Below are positions 15,725 to 28,260 of a DNA stretch of 64,000 nucleotides, piece by piece. The notes beneath the pieces are model-generated. The model was not told the DNA's origin and ran no database searches. It worked only from the letters and a program-made list of their open reading frames with translations. The stretch's first letter is position 1. Every line of letters begins with the position of its first letter. The position numbers and the translations under genes were made by a program. Source of the DNA: Prosapia bicincta (Eukaryota > Arthropoda > Insecta > Hemiptera > Cercopidae); NCBI GenBank assembly GCA_036971475.1, contig JBAIZL010000003.1:87479542-87543541 (forward strand), written 5' to 3'.

Positions 15725-16033
15725 TACTAATTTTTAACTACTCAACTAAGTGAATACGTAATTTCTTCCTTGCTGACGCGTTTCAAAACGATCGTTTCTT
15801 TTACGAAGCTAAACCTTTACTGGCGGAATTTTGGCATTTTACAAACGGTATGACGGGGATAGATTTATGACAGTGGAGTGGAGTGAGGTGTCGGCGTCTT
15901 GTGTCATGTACTGGAAAAGGCTATTGGCTTCAAAGTGTGTGTGATCGTTTAATACATTTTCCCTGTCTGTTTTGTAGTGTTTGTAGATTTCATACTTTTC
16001 TAAGGTTGTTAGTTTTTTACTCTGTTTTTGTGA

Positions 16034-16474
16034 AACTACTTCACATTCCAACACAAATACTACACACAAAAAGATGGCCTCCCAATGGGTTCCCCTATCT
16101 CAGGCATCCTAGCAGAAATATTCCTACACCACATCGAACAACAATACATTCTACAGAACAATAATCACACACATAAAATAATTTACTACCATAGATATGT
16201 AGATGACATTTTAATATTATACAATGGCAACAAACGGCAAATCAAACAATTACATAATTACATTAATACCATACACCATAACCTCACATTTACCTTCGAA
16301 TTAGAACAAATCAATAAAATAAACTTTCTAGATCTTACTATCACCAAACACAACACTAGACATAATTTCAAAATATACAGAAAACCAACAACTACAGATA
16401 TGGTCATACATAATACACCTAATCACCCCACACAGCACAAACACCTGCATTCAATCATATGTTACACCGCCTAA
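16034..16474 (+). pseudogene. Penelope-like reverse transcriptase, truncated
   Basis: The frame opens right at the junction with the inverted arm (16034), without an ATG. It reads through the RT motif D-G-L-P-M-G-S-P-I-S-G (about 16073-16105), the catalytic YVDD (16196-16207) and an I-N-F-L-D-L motif (near 16315) to a premature TAA at 16472. After that the homologous sequence continues one frame over (H-R-L-I-N..) and meets a TAG at about 16491. The N-terminal fingers and first catalytic Asp region are missing. It is dead by truncation, a frameshift and a stop. Confidence 0.85.
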
Positions 16475-17110
16475 TAAATATATCAATGCTACAGAAAGAC
16501 TAGGACGAAGAACTTAATACCATTATATACATCGCCCAACAAAACGGCTACCAACACATACTCATAGACAACATACTCAGGAAAATCAAACATAAACGCC
16601 ACATAAACACACCACAACAAAAACACACACAAAATAGCCTCCACATTCAAAAAACTCCAATACCGAATATCCTACAAAATAACAAACACTCTAAGAAAAC
16701 ATATACAACCTTTTCAAAAAGAAACTGACATACACAAACTCTCAGGTATTTACAAATTAACTTGCAACGATTGTGCCAACTATTACATCGGCCAAACCGG
16801 CAGGTCATTCTATACACGTTTCGATGAACACATTACCCAAACAAACCCTAAATCCAGCTACGCAAAACACCTAAAAAACACCTATACTCACATACCTACA
16901 TACACACTAATTTTAATGTTCTACACACATTAAAACAGAGTAAAACACTAACAATCTTAGAAAAATATGAAATCTACAAACACTACAAAACAGACAGGGA
17001 AATTTATTAAACGATCACACACACTTTGAAGCCAATAGCCTTTTCCAGTACATGACACAAGACGCCGACACCTCACCCCACCCCCACTGTCATAAACATA
17101 TCCCCGTCAT
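16475..17110 (+). pseudogene. Penelope-like linker and GIY-YIG endonuclease, frameshifted
   Basis: At 16745 a frame begins G-I-Y-K-L-T-C-N-D-C-A-N-Y-Y-I-G-Q-T-G: the PLE GIY-YIG motif with its CxxC insert, followed by R-S-F-x-x-R-F-D-E-H. Further on the frame shifts near 16910, and L-E-K-Y-E-I-Y-K-H (near 16960) is recovered in another frame, shifting again near 17005 compared with the inverted arm. It is a non-functional continuation of the RT fragment. Confidence 0.8.
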
Positions 17111-17298
17111 ACCGTTTGTAAAATGCCAAATGCCGCCAGTAGAGGGTTAGCTTTGTAAAAGGAACGATTATTTTGAAATACGTCAGCAAGTAAGCAATTA
17201 CGTATTCACTTAGTTAAGTAGTTTAAAATTAGTTTAATCAGTGAATTCAAGATGATTACATCAAAAAACTTCTACATCTTCATAATTTGTACAAACAT

Positions 17299-17471
<173 letters not shown>

Positions 17472-18289
17472 AGGAGATATCAAAATACCAATGATGAGTG
17501 GCCCTATGCACACATACCATTCTTTTCCCCTCGTAACTTCAGAGGAGGGGAATTTCTAGAATAATTTTAAATGTATTAGCTCCTGATAGAATGCAGTACA
17601 GTCCCGAATCACTCTATAGCGTTAATTTGCTCTCAAACACCACTCGTGTAGTCAAAGTGCAACTTGAAGTTGGTAATTTACTGTAACTAAAACCTTCACA
17701 CGCTCATATTGCACTCAGCGACACAATAATTGGACTTTGTCGAAACTGACCGAGTGCATCACAATTGGGCATTTTTAATTAAGCGCGGGACTGTTCAATC
17801 AATTGAAAGTTTAATATGTGCATTTCATAGTTTTCAATACTAACTAGTTTTAGCTGCCCTAAAAGCCACTCAGACGTGACGGTTGTCTCTATGTTTCATA
17901 TTCTCCAATTAGGCAAACATGGATATATTATTTTACTATCAAATTTTAAACTATTTGACTTTAAATTGCGTGTCTTAATACCTCAAATTTGCTAAAGGCT
18001 TTTTGAGATATTTTAAAGACGTTTTAACTCCAGGTTCATCTCATGAGTTCAATGCCAGATTCTTTTATTTTATTATTAAATTTTAAAAGGGTGGAAGTAG
18101 ATTCTGCCAACACATACAATTATAAAACAATTAATAATTACTCGTAGATAATGTTGATAACTATGAGAAAATATGGGTCTATCGTGATAAAAGTTGTTGT
18201 AATCATCTTCATTTTACTGAATTAACAATATGTAATTATTTCAAGAATCAAGTGAAAACTACTAACACTTAAAACATCGTTTCATTGAA
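17472..18289. other. Intronic sequence, no recognised feature
   Basis: Mixed composition. No frame longer than about 60 codons and no TIR or tRNA-like box that I could support. Confidence 0.45.
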
Positions 18290-18420
18290 AATGTCTAACT
18301 GGAAGCCTCAGTAACAAGTTGGGCTTCGTCTATGAAACGGTGGTTTCGAAACGCGTCAGAGAGTCAATAGTTTTCCCTAAGCCTAATTATTTAAATAATT
18401 ACTTATAAATATTCTAATAG
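18290..18420 (+). repeat. Solo copy of a GAAACGCGTC hairpin repeat
   Basis: A GAAAC-ggtg-GTTTC hairpin runs straight into GAAACGCGTCAG at 18343-18362, then 'agtcaatagttttccctaag' and 'tttaaataattactta'. The same hairpin and GAAACGCGTC form the 57-bp minisatellite unit at 40.7-42.1 kb, whose right flank also has 'ataaataattacttatgaa'. A decayed third copy is near 56165-56250. It looks like the single-copy ancestor of that satellite. Confidence 0.55.
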
Positions 18421-18429
18421 TCTGTCTGT

Positions 18430-18990
18430 AAGTATTGGAGGTTTCGTGGTCTAAAGGAGAGGGTAAGGACATCTGAAAGTGAATAATGGTCTCATTGCAC
18501 TAACTGGACCGAATTAACCAGAGAGGGAATAGAGGTAGAGAAACGTGGCCTTTCGGAAGGTTCTACTGGTGACGTGTAGGTATGGAACAGAGATCGAACC
18601 GCTGTCACTGCGGGAGTTCGTCTCGTCCCACTGGCGAACGGGCAACCAGTCTAGCAAGCTCGAAAGACTCTTAGATACTGGTACCACGGGTCTTGGCACC
18701 AAGCCCCTCGTTTCGGGACTGACACTAGTCACCAGGGTCGGTTGTAATGAGTTTGAGATTGGGTTTATGGGGATGAAGGTTTTATCCTTGGAGGTAGATT
18801 TACCTAGAGGGCGGGTCTGTGCGTTTTGGCAGGGGTCGAGCAAGAAGGCTGTATAGATCCTTGCCACTCTTCTCTTTCGCAATCTTTATTTTTCAATAAG
18901 ATTTCCCTTGTCGCATCTGTTATCTGTGAGCTGCCAGGACTTCCTCGACAGAGGCGAGACTGCCCACAGGGATAAGTATTGAATAACAAA
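18430..18990. other. GC-rich island, possible SINE or retroelement fragment
   Basis: Clearly GC-richer than the intron around it, with overlapping open frames on both strands (122 codons minus, 103 plus) and no domain I recognise. On the minus strand, GGTTCGATCTC (18601-18591) is nearly a perfect pol III B box, so a tRNA-derived element is possible; no convincing A box was found at the usual distance. Confidence 0.35.
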
Positions 18991-19439
18991 GAGGATATTC
19001 AGTGGAGGAAACTTTTTTACCACCTACCAAGTCCGTACTACGGTATGTTGAGGGTATGAAAGAAGTCATTTATTATTATTTTATTTATATTTCTCCCTGA
19101 TTAAAATATTTAAATGAATGTTCTTGAACAAAAACAAATTTTCGAAGTGATTACGACATAATAACAGTGTCTCAAAGTGTATGTACAAAAAGTTAATATT
19201 ATTTGAAACATGATTTTACTTTGAAAGTTTTGTACAAATAGTACACAACGTTAGCTAATAGTAAAACACTTGTTGTTTTTCTGTTACAACTTTAGATATT
19301 TTGCAAATTAAATGTTGAAAAGGGGAAATATAAAAATAAATTAAACCTACGAAAAACTTTACATTGCTTTATATAAAATATGTATGAACAACAATAACAC
19401 AAAAACCATTCATTTTAGTACACTTTCTTGCTTTCATAA
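18991..19439. other. Intronic AT-rich spacer
   Basis: Nothing recognised before the large minisatellite. Confidence 0.45.
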
Positions 19440-22400
19440 AATTAAAATATGTTGATTTGTTGACGCGTTTCCGATAAACTCCATTCTAACACTTAAAGCT
19501 CAAGGTTAGTGCGAAAACTATTGTCTAAACTCAAAACTCAATGTTTAGGCGGAGAACACTGTTTAAAATCAAGGTTTGGGCGAACGGAGCTGCTACACTC
19601 AAGGTTTAGGCGAAGAGTACTGTTTAAACTCAAGGTTTAGGCGAACCGAGATGTTTAAACTCAAGATTTAGGCGGAAAATACTGTTTAAACTCAAGGTTT
19701 GGGTGAACTTGGCTGTTTGAACTCAAGGTTTGGGCGAAAAGAGCTGTTTAAACTCGAGGTTTAAGCGAAGAATAATGTTTAAACTCAAGGTTTGTGCGAA
19801 AAGAGCTGTTGAAACTCAAGGTTTATGCTAAGAATACTGTTTAAACTCAAGGTTTGGGAGAACAGAGCTGTTTAAACTTAAGATTTAGGCGAAGAATAAT
19901 GTTTAAACTCAAGGTTAGGGCAAACAGAGCTGTTTAAACTCGAGGTAGGGAGAAGATTAATGTTTAAACTCAATGTTTGGCTGAAAAGTGGTGTTTAAAC
20001 TCAAGGTTGGGGATAACAGAGCTGTTTAAACTTAAGGTGTGGGAGAAAAGAGCTGTTTAACTCAAGGTTTATGAGAAACACACTGTTTAAACTCAAGGTT
20101 TAGGCCAAGAAACTGTTTAAACTCAAAGTTTGGTTGAACAGAGCTATTTAAGCTCAATGTTTAGGTAAACAATACTGTTTAAACTCAAGGTCTGGGAGAG
20201 GGTTTAGGCGAAGAACACTGTTTCAACTCAAGGTTTGGGCGAACAGAGCAGTTCGAACTCAAGTTTCGGGCGAATGTTTAAACGAAGAATATTGTTTAAA
20301 CTCAAGGTTTAGGCGAAGTATACTGTTTAAACTCAAGGTTTGGGCGAACAGAGCTGTTTAAAATCAAGGTTAGGGCGAACAGAGCTTTTTAAACTCAAGG
20401 TTTAGGCTTAAAATACTGTTTATTTCAATGTTTAGACGAAGTATACTGTTTAAACTTAAGATTTAGGCGAACAGAGCTGTTGAAACTCAAGTTTTGGGCG
20501 AAGAATAATGTTTAAACTCAAGGTTTGGACGAACAGAGCTGTTTAAACTCAAGGTTTAGGCTAAGAATACTGCTTAAACTCAAGGTTTCGGTGGACAGAG
20601 CGGTTTAAACTCAAGGTTTGGGAGAACAGACCTGTTTAAACTCAAGTTTTGGACGAACACAGCTGTTTACGCTCAATGTTTAGGTGAAGAATACTGTTTA
20701 AACACAAGGTTTGGGAGAACAGAGCTATTTAAACTTAAGGTTTAGGCGAAGAATAATGTTTAAAATCAAGTTTTGGGCGAACAGATCTGTTTAAACTCAA
20801 GTTTTAGACTAAGAATACTGTTTAAACTCAAGGTTTCGGTGGACAGAGCGGTTTAAACTCAAGGTTTGGGATAACAGAGCTGTTTAAACTTAAGGTGTCG
20901 GAGAACGGAGCTGTTTAACTCAAGGTTTATGGGGAACACACTGTTTAAACTCAAGGTTTAGGCGAAGAAACTGTTTAAACTCAAAGTTTGGTTGAACAGA
21001 GCTATTTAACCTCAAGGTTTAGGTGAAAAATACTGTTTAAACTCAAGGTCTGGGAGAAGGTTTAGAGGATGAACACTGTTTCAACTCAAGGTTTGGGCGA
21101 ATAGAGCTGTTTAAACTAAAGGTTATTGCGAACAGAGCTGCTTAAACCAGCGGTTTGGGCGAACAGAGCTGATTAAACTCATGGTTTAGGCTAAAAATAC
21201 TGTTTATTACAATGTTTAGGCGAAGTATACTGTTGAAACTCAAGGTTTGGGCGAACATGGCTGTTTAAGATCAAGGTTAGGGCGAACAGAGCTGTGTAAA
21301 CTCAAGGTTTAAGCGAAGAATAATGTTTAAACTCAAGGTTTGTGCGAAAATAGATGTTGAAACTCAAGGTTTAGGCTAAGAATACTGTTTAAACTCAGGG
21401 TTTGGGAGAACAGAGCTGTTTAAACTCAAGATTTAGTCGAAGAATATTGTTTAAACTCAAGGTTTAGGCGAAGTATACTGTTTAAACTCAAGGTTTGGGT
21501 GAACAGAGCTGTTTAAACTCAAGGTTATTGCGAACAGAGCTGTTTAAACTAGCGGTTTGGGCGAACAGAGCTGATTAAACTCATGGTTTAGGCTAAAAAT
21601 ACTGTTTATTACAATGTTTAGGCGAAGTATACTGTTTAAACTCAAGTTTTAGGCGAACAGAGCTGATTAAACTCAAGGTCTGGTCGAACAGATCTGATTA
21701 AACTCAAGGTTTAGGCTAAAAATACTGTTTATTTCAATCTCTATGCGAAGTATACTATTTAAACTCAAGGTTTTGCAAAGAACACTGTTTAAACTCACGA
21801 TTTGGGCGAACAGAGCTGTTTAAACTCAAAGTTTAGGCTAAGAATACCGTTTAAACTCAAGGTTTTGGTGGACAGAGCGGTTTAAACTCAAGGTTTGGGA
21901 GAACAGAGCTGTTTAAACTCGAGGTTTAGGCGAAGAATATTGTTTAAACTCAAGGTTAGGAGATGAATAATGTTTAAACCCAAGTTTTGAGCGAAAAGTG
22001 CTGTTTAAACTCAAGATTTGGGTAAACAGAGCTGTTTAAACTTAAGGTTTGGATGATCAGAGCTGTTTAACTAAAGGTTTATGAGAAACACTCTGTTTAA
22101 ACTCAAGGTTTAATTGAACAGAGTTATTTAAACTCAAGGTTTATGAGAAACACACTGTTTAAACTCAAGTTTTGGGCGAACAGAGCTTTTTGAACTCCAG
22201 GTTTATTTCAAAGAATAATATTTAAACTAAAGGTTTGGGTGAACTGAGCTGTTTAAACACAAGGTTTGGGCGAAGAATATTGTTTAAACTCAAGGTTAGG
22301 GCTAACAGAGCTGTTTAAACTCAAGGTTTGGGAGAACAGAGCTGTTTAAACTCAAGGTTAGGAGATGAATAATGTTTAAACCCAAGTTTTGAGCGAAAAA

Positions 22401-24425
22401 TGCTGTTTAAACTCAAGATTTGGGTGAACAGAGCTGTTTAAACTTAAGGTTTGGGTGATCAGAGCTGTTTAACTCAAGGTTTATGAGAAACACTCTGTTT
22501 AAACTCAAGGTTTAATTGAACAGAGTTGTTTAAACTTAAGTTTTATGAGAAACACACTGTTTAAACTCAAGTTTTGGGCAAACATAGCTGTTTTACTCAA
22601 GGTTTAGGCAAACAATAATATTTATACTCAAGGTTTGGGTGAACAGAGCTGTTTAAACTAGCGGTTTGGGCGAACAGAGCTGATTAAACTCATGGTTTAG
22701 GCTACAAATACTGTTTATTACAATGTTTAGGTGAAGTATACTGTTTAAACTCAAGGTTTGGACGAACAGGGTTGTTTAAGATCAAGGTTAGGGCAAACAG
22801 AGCTGTTTAAACTAAAGGTTTGGGCGAAAAGAGCTGTTTAAACTCAAAGTTTAAGCGAAGAATAATGTTTAAACTCAAGGTTTGTGCGAAAAGAGATGTT
22901 GAAACTCAAGGTTTAGGCTAAGAATACTGTTTAAACTCAGGGTTTGGGAGACCAGAGCTGTTTAAACCCAAGATTTAGGCGAGAATATTGTTTAAACTCA
23001 AGGTTTAGGCGAAGTATACTGTTTAAACTCAAGGTTTGGGTGAACAGAGCTGTTTAAACTCAAGGTTATTGCGACCAGAGCAGTTTAAACTAGCGGTTTG
23101 GGCGAACAGTGCTGATTAAACTCAAGGTTTAGGCTAAAAATACTGTTTATTTCAATCTTTATGCGAAGTATACTATTTAAACTCAAGGTTTTGCAAAGAA
23201 CACTGTTTAAACTCAAGATTTGGGCGAACAGAGCTGTTTAAACTCAGGGTTTGGCTAAGAATACCGTTTAAACTCAAGGTTTTGGTGGACAGAGCGGTTT
23301 AAACTCAAGGTTTGGGAGAACAGAGCTGTTTAAACTCGAGATTAGGCGAAGAATATTGTTTAAACTCAAGGGTAGGGTTAACAGAGCTGTTTAAACTCAA
23401 GGTTTGGGAGAACAGAGCTGTTTAAACTTAAGGTTTGGGTGATCAGAGCTGTTTAACTAAAGGTTTTATGAGAAACACTCTGTTTAAACTCAAGGTTTAA
23501 TTGAACAGAGTTGTTTAAACTCAAGTTTTATGAGAAACACACTGTTTAAACTCAAGTTTTGGGCGAACAGAGCTGTTTGAACTCAAGGTTTATGCGAAGA
23601 ATAATGTTTAAACTAAAGGTTTGGGTGAACTGAGCTGTTTAAACTCAAGGTTTAGGCGAAGAATATTTTTTAAATTCAAGGTTAGGGCTAACAGAGCTGT
23701 TTAAACTCAAGGTTTGGGAGAACAGAGCTGTTTAAACTCAAGGTTTAGGCGAAGAATATTGTTTAAACTCAAGGTAGGAGATGAATAATGTTTAAACCCA
23801 AGTTTTGAGCGAAAAGTGCTGTTTAAACTCAAGATTTGGGTGAACAGAGCTGTTTAAACTTAAGGTTTATGAGAAACACTCTGTTTAAACTCAAGGTTTA
23901 ATTGAACAGAGTGGTTTAAACTTAAGGTTTATGAGAAACAAACTGTTTAAACTCAAGTTTTATGCAAACATAGCTGTTTTATTCAAGGTTTAGGCAAACA
24001 ATAATATTTATACTCAAGGTTTGGACGAACAGAGCTGTTTAAACTCAAGGTTTGATTGAACAGAGCTATTTTAGCTCAAGGTTTATACGGAGAATAATGT
24101 TTAACCTCATGGTTTAGGCTAAGAATACTGTTTAAACTTAAGGTTTAGGCGAAGAATATTGTTTAAACTGAAGGTTTAGGTGAAGAACACTGTTAAAACT
24201 TAAGGTTTGGGCGAATAGAACTGTTTAAACTCAAGGTTTCGAAGAACAGAACTGTATAAACTCAAGATTTTGGCAAACAGAACTTTTTAACTGAAGGTTT
24301 GTTCAAACAGTACTGTTTACACTCTAGGTGTGGACAAAAAGAACTGTTTAAGCTCATAGTTTGGGTGAAGAAAACTGTTTTGAGAATGGAGTTAACTCGA
24401 AACGCGTCAACAAACAAAATATTTT
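19440..24425. repeat. 4.9-kb minisatellite of ~31-bp units bounded by inverted repeats
   Basis: About 150 diverged units of GTTTAAACTCAAGGTTTGGG plus CGAACAGAGCT, largely mixed with a second type ending CGAAGAATACT. Larger blocks recur as higher-order repeats (for example the 'cggtggacagagcgg' variant near 20590, 20835, 21870 and 23290). The array is framed by inverted sequences: the left edge (19445-19497) contains TTGTTGACGCGTTTCC..ACTCCATTCT and the right edge (24376-24425) contains AGAATGGAGTTAACTCGAAACGCGTCAACAA. The array therefore looks like the expanded centre of a palindromic element. It lies inside the receptor intron. Confidence 0.95.
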
Positions 24426-25223
24426 AATGCAAAGAAAGGCATAAAAAAGTTTTCAATTGTGTACAAATATTCTCAACAGAAATGAAAATGATTAAATTAG
24501 GAATTTCATACAACTCATGTAACACATTCACATTGTATTTGAAGTGGTATTAGCAGTGTAACTGTTAATTAGAAACAACAGCTCCCAGTTTTCTCAACAG
24601 CTTTAATTCCCTCAAATAAGAATAAATCTCGCATAAAGTCAAATTCCAAAAATTGATATAAATTTTACATACCCGTAACGTTTTTTATTAATAAAAGCTG
24701 TAATATACATATCTTTAGTATTAATAAAATTAGTCTACCTACACGCTGTAATAGTTCCAATTTTCGCTACACGGTGTCGTTGCTTGCAGTAAATTATAGT
24801 TACACGAACAATTGTTCGGGCACGCTTGCCGGCGTTGATCATTTAATTAACGAGTAAGGAAATATTTTTAGCAAAAATGTTGCAAACCGAGAAACGTTTT
24901 TCTGCTTTGAAAATTTGCAACTTTTTTAATACAAATATTAGTTTTATACAAAATCTATTAAAGTTCCATTTTTAAAACATTAAAAAATGTAGATTAAAAA
25001 CAATTAGCTTAATAATTTAAGATAAACCAATTGGGTTGCATATGTTCATAGAAACAACTTTACGATATTTTTTAATGTTGATACAGAATAACATAAACTA
25101 TAAATATGCATTGATAAATCATTGTGAACATGATTTTAAAAAAATCTGTGTTGATATTTTTATTGATTGAATTATAATTTTATAAATATTATTATCAGAT
25201 GATTTATATTTTATTTGTAATTA
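24426..25223. other. Intronic AT-rich spacer
   Basis: No feature recognised. Confidence 0.45.
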
Positions 25224-26095
25224 CAGTAAAGTCTAGAAAATCCGAGTCCCGTTATTTCGACCTTCCGTATAGTTCGAGCTATTTCTATATTAGCCAATTT
25301 CATCTATTTGAAAGAAAATGATGTCAGGCTTCCAAGAAATATTTATATCACTACGGTTTGCAAATGAAATGAGTTGGGCTTATAAGAAATTTTTATAGCC
25401 ATACATTATACTAAGGAATTAACTCGAGCTTCCAAAATATGTGTAATCAATACGGTATGCAAAGGAAATGAGTTGGGCTTTCAAGAAATGTTTCTATTAG
25501 TACGGTAAGCAAAGAAAATGAGTCGGGCTTCTAAGAAATGTTTATATCCATATGTTATGCTAAGAAATTGAGTTGGGCTTCCACAAAATGTGTACATCCA
25601 TAAGGTATGCAAGTGAAATGTGTCGGGCTTTCAAGAATGTTTATATGAATACGGTAAGCAAAGGAAATGAGTCGAGCTTCCAAGAAATGGTTATAGCCAT
25701 AGGTTATGCTAAGGAATTGAGTCGGGCTTCCAAAAAATGTGCATGTATCATGTTATGATAAGGAAATGAGTCCAGCTTCCAAGAAATGTTTATAGCCATA
25801 CGTTATGTTAAGGAATTGAGTCGAGCTTCCAAGATATGAGCATATCATTGCGGTATGCAAAGGAAATGAGTCAGGCTACCACAAAATGTGTAATCAATAC
25901 GGCATGCAAAGGAAATGAGTCGGGCTTTCAAGAAATGTTTACATCAATACGGTAAGCAAAGGAAATGTCTCAAACTTCCAAGAAATGTTCATATAAAGTT
26001 CTCTTATTATTTCTAATGAAAAGGAACGTATCCGTGTAATCCAAAGTGGTCTCGGTACCATCTACTTTGAATTATCGAGAATCTATGTATGCTTT
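25224..26095. mobile_element. Pogo/Tigger-like MITE containing a ~50-bp minisatellite
   Basis: Left end TACAGTAAAGTCTAGAAAAT..CCGAG; the right end (26060-26092), read in reverse, gives ATAGATTCTCGATAATTC, so the ends form imperfect terminal inverted repeats. Between them, 25300-25990 is about 13 units of TACGGTATGCAAAGGAAATG then AGTCGGGCTTCCAAGAAATG and a variable 10-bp end. The short plus-strand frame at 25573-25758 is only this repeat translated. Confidence 0.65.
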
Positions 26096-26164
26096 TTTAA
26101 AAAAAAAAAATCATTCGAGATCACTTTAAAACTCACACAAAACCTTATAAAATCAAGACTTCTT

Positions 26165-26848
26165 TATAAAACCAAGCACTATGTTGTAGATACATTTCAA
26201 TATAGCTACAAAGTAGCTACAGTATAGCTACAATATAGATACAAAGTAGCTTCAATATAGCTATAAAGGAGCTACAATATAGCTACAAAGTAGCTACAAT
26301 ATAGCTACAATACAGTACAATATAGCTACAAAGGAGCTACAATATAGCTACAATATAGCTACAATACAGCTACAATATAGCTACTATATAGCCACAAAGT
26401 AGCTACAATACAGCTACAATATAGCTACTATATAGCTACAAAGTAGCTACAATATAGCTACAATACAGTACAATATAGCTACAAAGGAGCTACAATATAG
26501 CTACAATGTAGGTACAATATAGCTACAAAGTAGCTACAATATAGCTACAATACAGCTACTATATAGCTACAAAGTAGCTACAATACAGCTACAGTATAGC
26601 TACAATATAGATACAAAGTAGCTTCAATATAGCTATAAAGGAGCTACAATATAACTACAAAGTAGCTACAATATAGCTACAATACAGTACAATATAGCTA
26701 CAAAGGAGCTACAATATAGCTACAATGTAGGAACAATATAGCTACAAAGTAGCTACAATATAGATACAATACAGCTACAATATAGCTACTATATAGCTAC
26801 AAAGTAGCTACAATACAGCTACAATATAGCTACAATATAGGAGGTTAG
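26165..26848. repeat. ~11-bp tandem array (TAGCTACAATA)
   Basis: About 60 units of TAGCTACAATA and TAGCTACAAAG, arranged in larger repeating blocks; for example the 'cagtacaatatagctacaaaggag' block recurs near 26313, 26467 and 26687. TAGCTA is self-complementary, so each unit could fold locally. Confidence 0.95.
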
Positions 26849-28169
26849 AATTGTTTTTTATTAACGTTTACTAACGAGAACGTTGCGTTAATTGAAACAT
26901 AGTCTTCCTCTCGTGCATTTAGGAGGTCATTTCATTTAGATTGCTATAATAATCGTATCTGGTTTTTCGCCATTAGAAAAAACATTTCATTTGTCAGCCT
27001 GTTAGTTTACAATAGGTATTTTATTTGAGTCTTTTTTTAAATTCCTTCTATTGGCTCACACTCTCCTGATATATATCTTGAGCAAATTTTCAATCCTTAA
27101 TAAAATACGTTTCTATTCTTTCAGTCAAGTTCAAATAAACTTTTTTAACCTATAGTGGATAACAATAAATGTTAATACAATATATCAAAATATTTATACA
27201 ATAATTAAATTATAAAAATTTGGGGCCCCAGCCGCGTTTGAATTGTGTTTAGTGTCTAATGCGCTTTGGCACTGCGCCAAATTTCCACTAACTAGAATTT
27301 GTTTTCTATATATATATGAATTTTTCACCATCTGGTTGTCAATGAAACCTCTATTGTACAACCTTTAACTGTTGCCATGGTTACCACAAAATATCATAAA
27401 TAGCACTGTAGAATACTAAAACAAAATTTTTCTTTGTTTACCTCAGTAGGAATTTACTTGAACATTTTTTTCATATTACTTGTATACAGCCAAGTGTGTC
27501 CTAACCGGATACTTTGTAGCTATTTTGTAATGTAGTACAACATTGGGCTCTGTTTTTAAATTCTTATTTACCCGGCAAATTTCGTCTTATTTCAGGTTTT
27601 TTAATGTTTTGGGTATCATGTGTAGCTGTTTATGTTTAGTGTTGCTATTGAAAATTTCTTCACCAACGGGTGTAATACGTTTGTATTATAATATCGTGAC
27701 GGCTGTATAACCTATACATTCCGTCTTTTCAGTTATTCTAAAAAAACTATTTGGTTTTGGCACTGTGGGAGTCCCAATTGAAATGATAACAAATAGAACC
27801 AATCGTTCCGCTACATTATCAGTGAAAATCGCCGAAATATGAATGTATACAGTTTTCATTCAACTTTTACATCTAATGTGAGGAATATATTTAATAAAGA
27901 CTAATATTTACTGCAGTTATTAATAATATAATGTGCGGAACAGGAAACATTTATTAGATGTTTACTAATAAAAATTTGTTTAACAATTGAAATGATTTCC
28001 TCAAAAAGAATAAGACGGGCCTAAAAATGTTTTATTTCCAAACTTGGGTTACATATATATATATTTTATTATCATCGATGTATTGAATTATTTCTATGGA
28101 TATTTATCAAAATTTAAATAAATTAATACATTTATTAACTTATCAAAACTAGTTAATAATAGTCTACTG
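26849..28169. other. Intronic sequence with a possible tRNA-derived SINE head
   Basis: Mostly featureless AT-rich DNA. On the minus strand at 27290-27221, TGGCGCAGTGCCAAAGCG is a good pol III A box context and AATTCAAACGC follows at B-box distance, with 'cattagacactaaac' between: a plausible tRNA-derived SINE head. Confidence 0.4.
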
Positions 28170-28260
28170 TATAATATTCAGCTGTTATACAACATAACCT
28201 ATAACACAAAATCAGCTGTTATATGAAATCATATGTAGTAAGATATGTGTTTCAGAAATA
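28170..28260. repeat. Dispersed repeat, inverted pair of CAGCTGTTATA units
   Basis: Two facing copies of tCAGCTGTTATAC/TATGAAATCATATG around 'acataacctataacac'. Related copies occur at 12121-12185, 28660-28725 and 63020-63085. This is a short MITE-like family. Confidence 0.5.

Larger units (their letters stand above)
15725..17240. mobile_element. 5'-truncated Penelope-like element preceded by an inverted copy of its own 3' end
   Basis: The plus-strand PLE body runs about 16034-17240. Its 3' segment (about 16927-17240) is repeated as a reverse complement at 15725-16033, directly abutting the truncated 5' end; the arms match with scattered substitutions over about 310 bp. The inverted arm keeps a better reading frame than the body, as 15839-16069 is open on the minus strand with L-E-K-Y-E-I-Y. 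An inverted partial copy next to a 5'-truncated copy is a known PLE arrangement. Outer edges share ctaattttTAAC..CTACTTAAC-like sequence. Confidence 0.85.

Noticed and set aside
19440..26848. CRISPR-like array
   Set aside because: Units are contiguous or diverged tandem repeats without unique spacers, in a eukaryotic intron.
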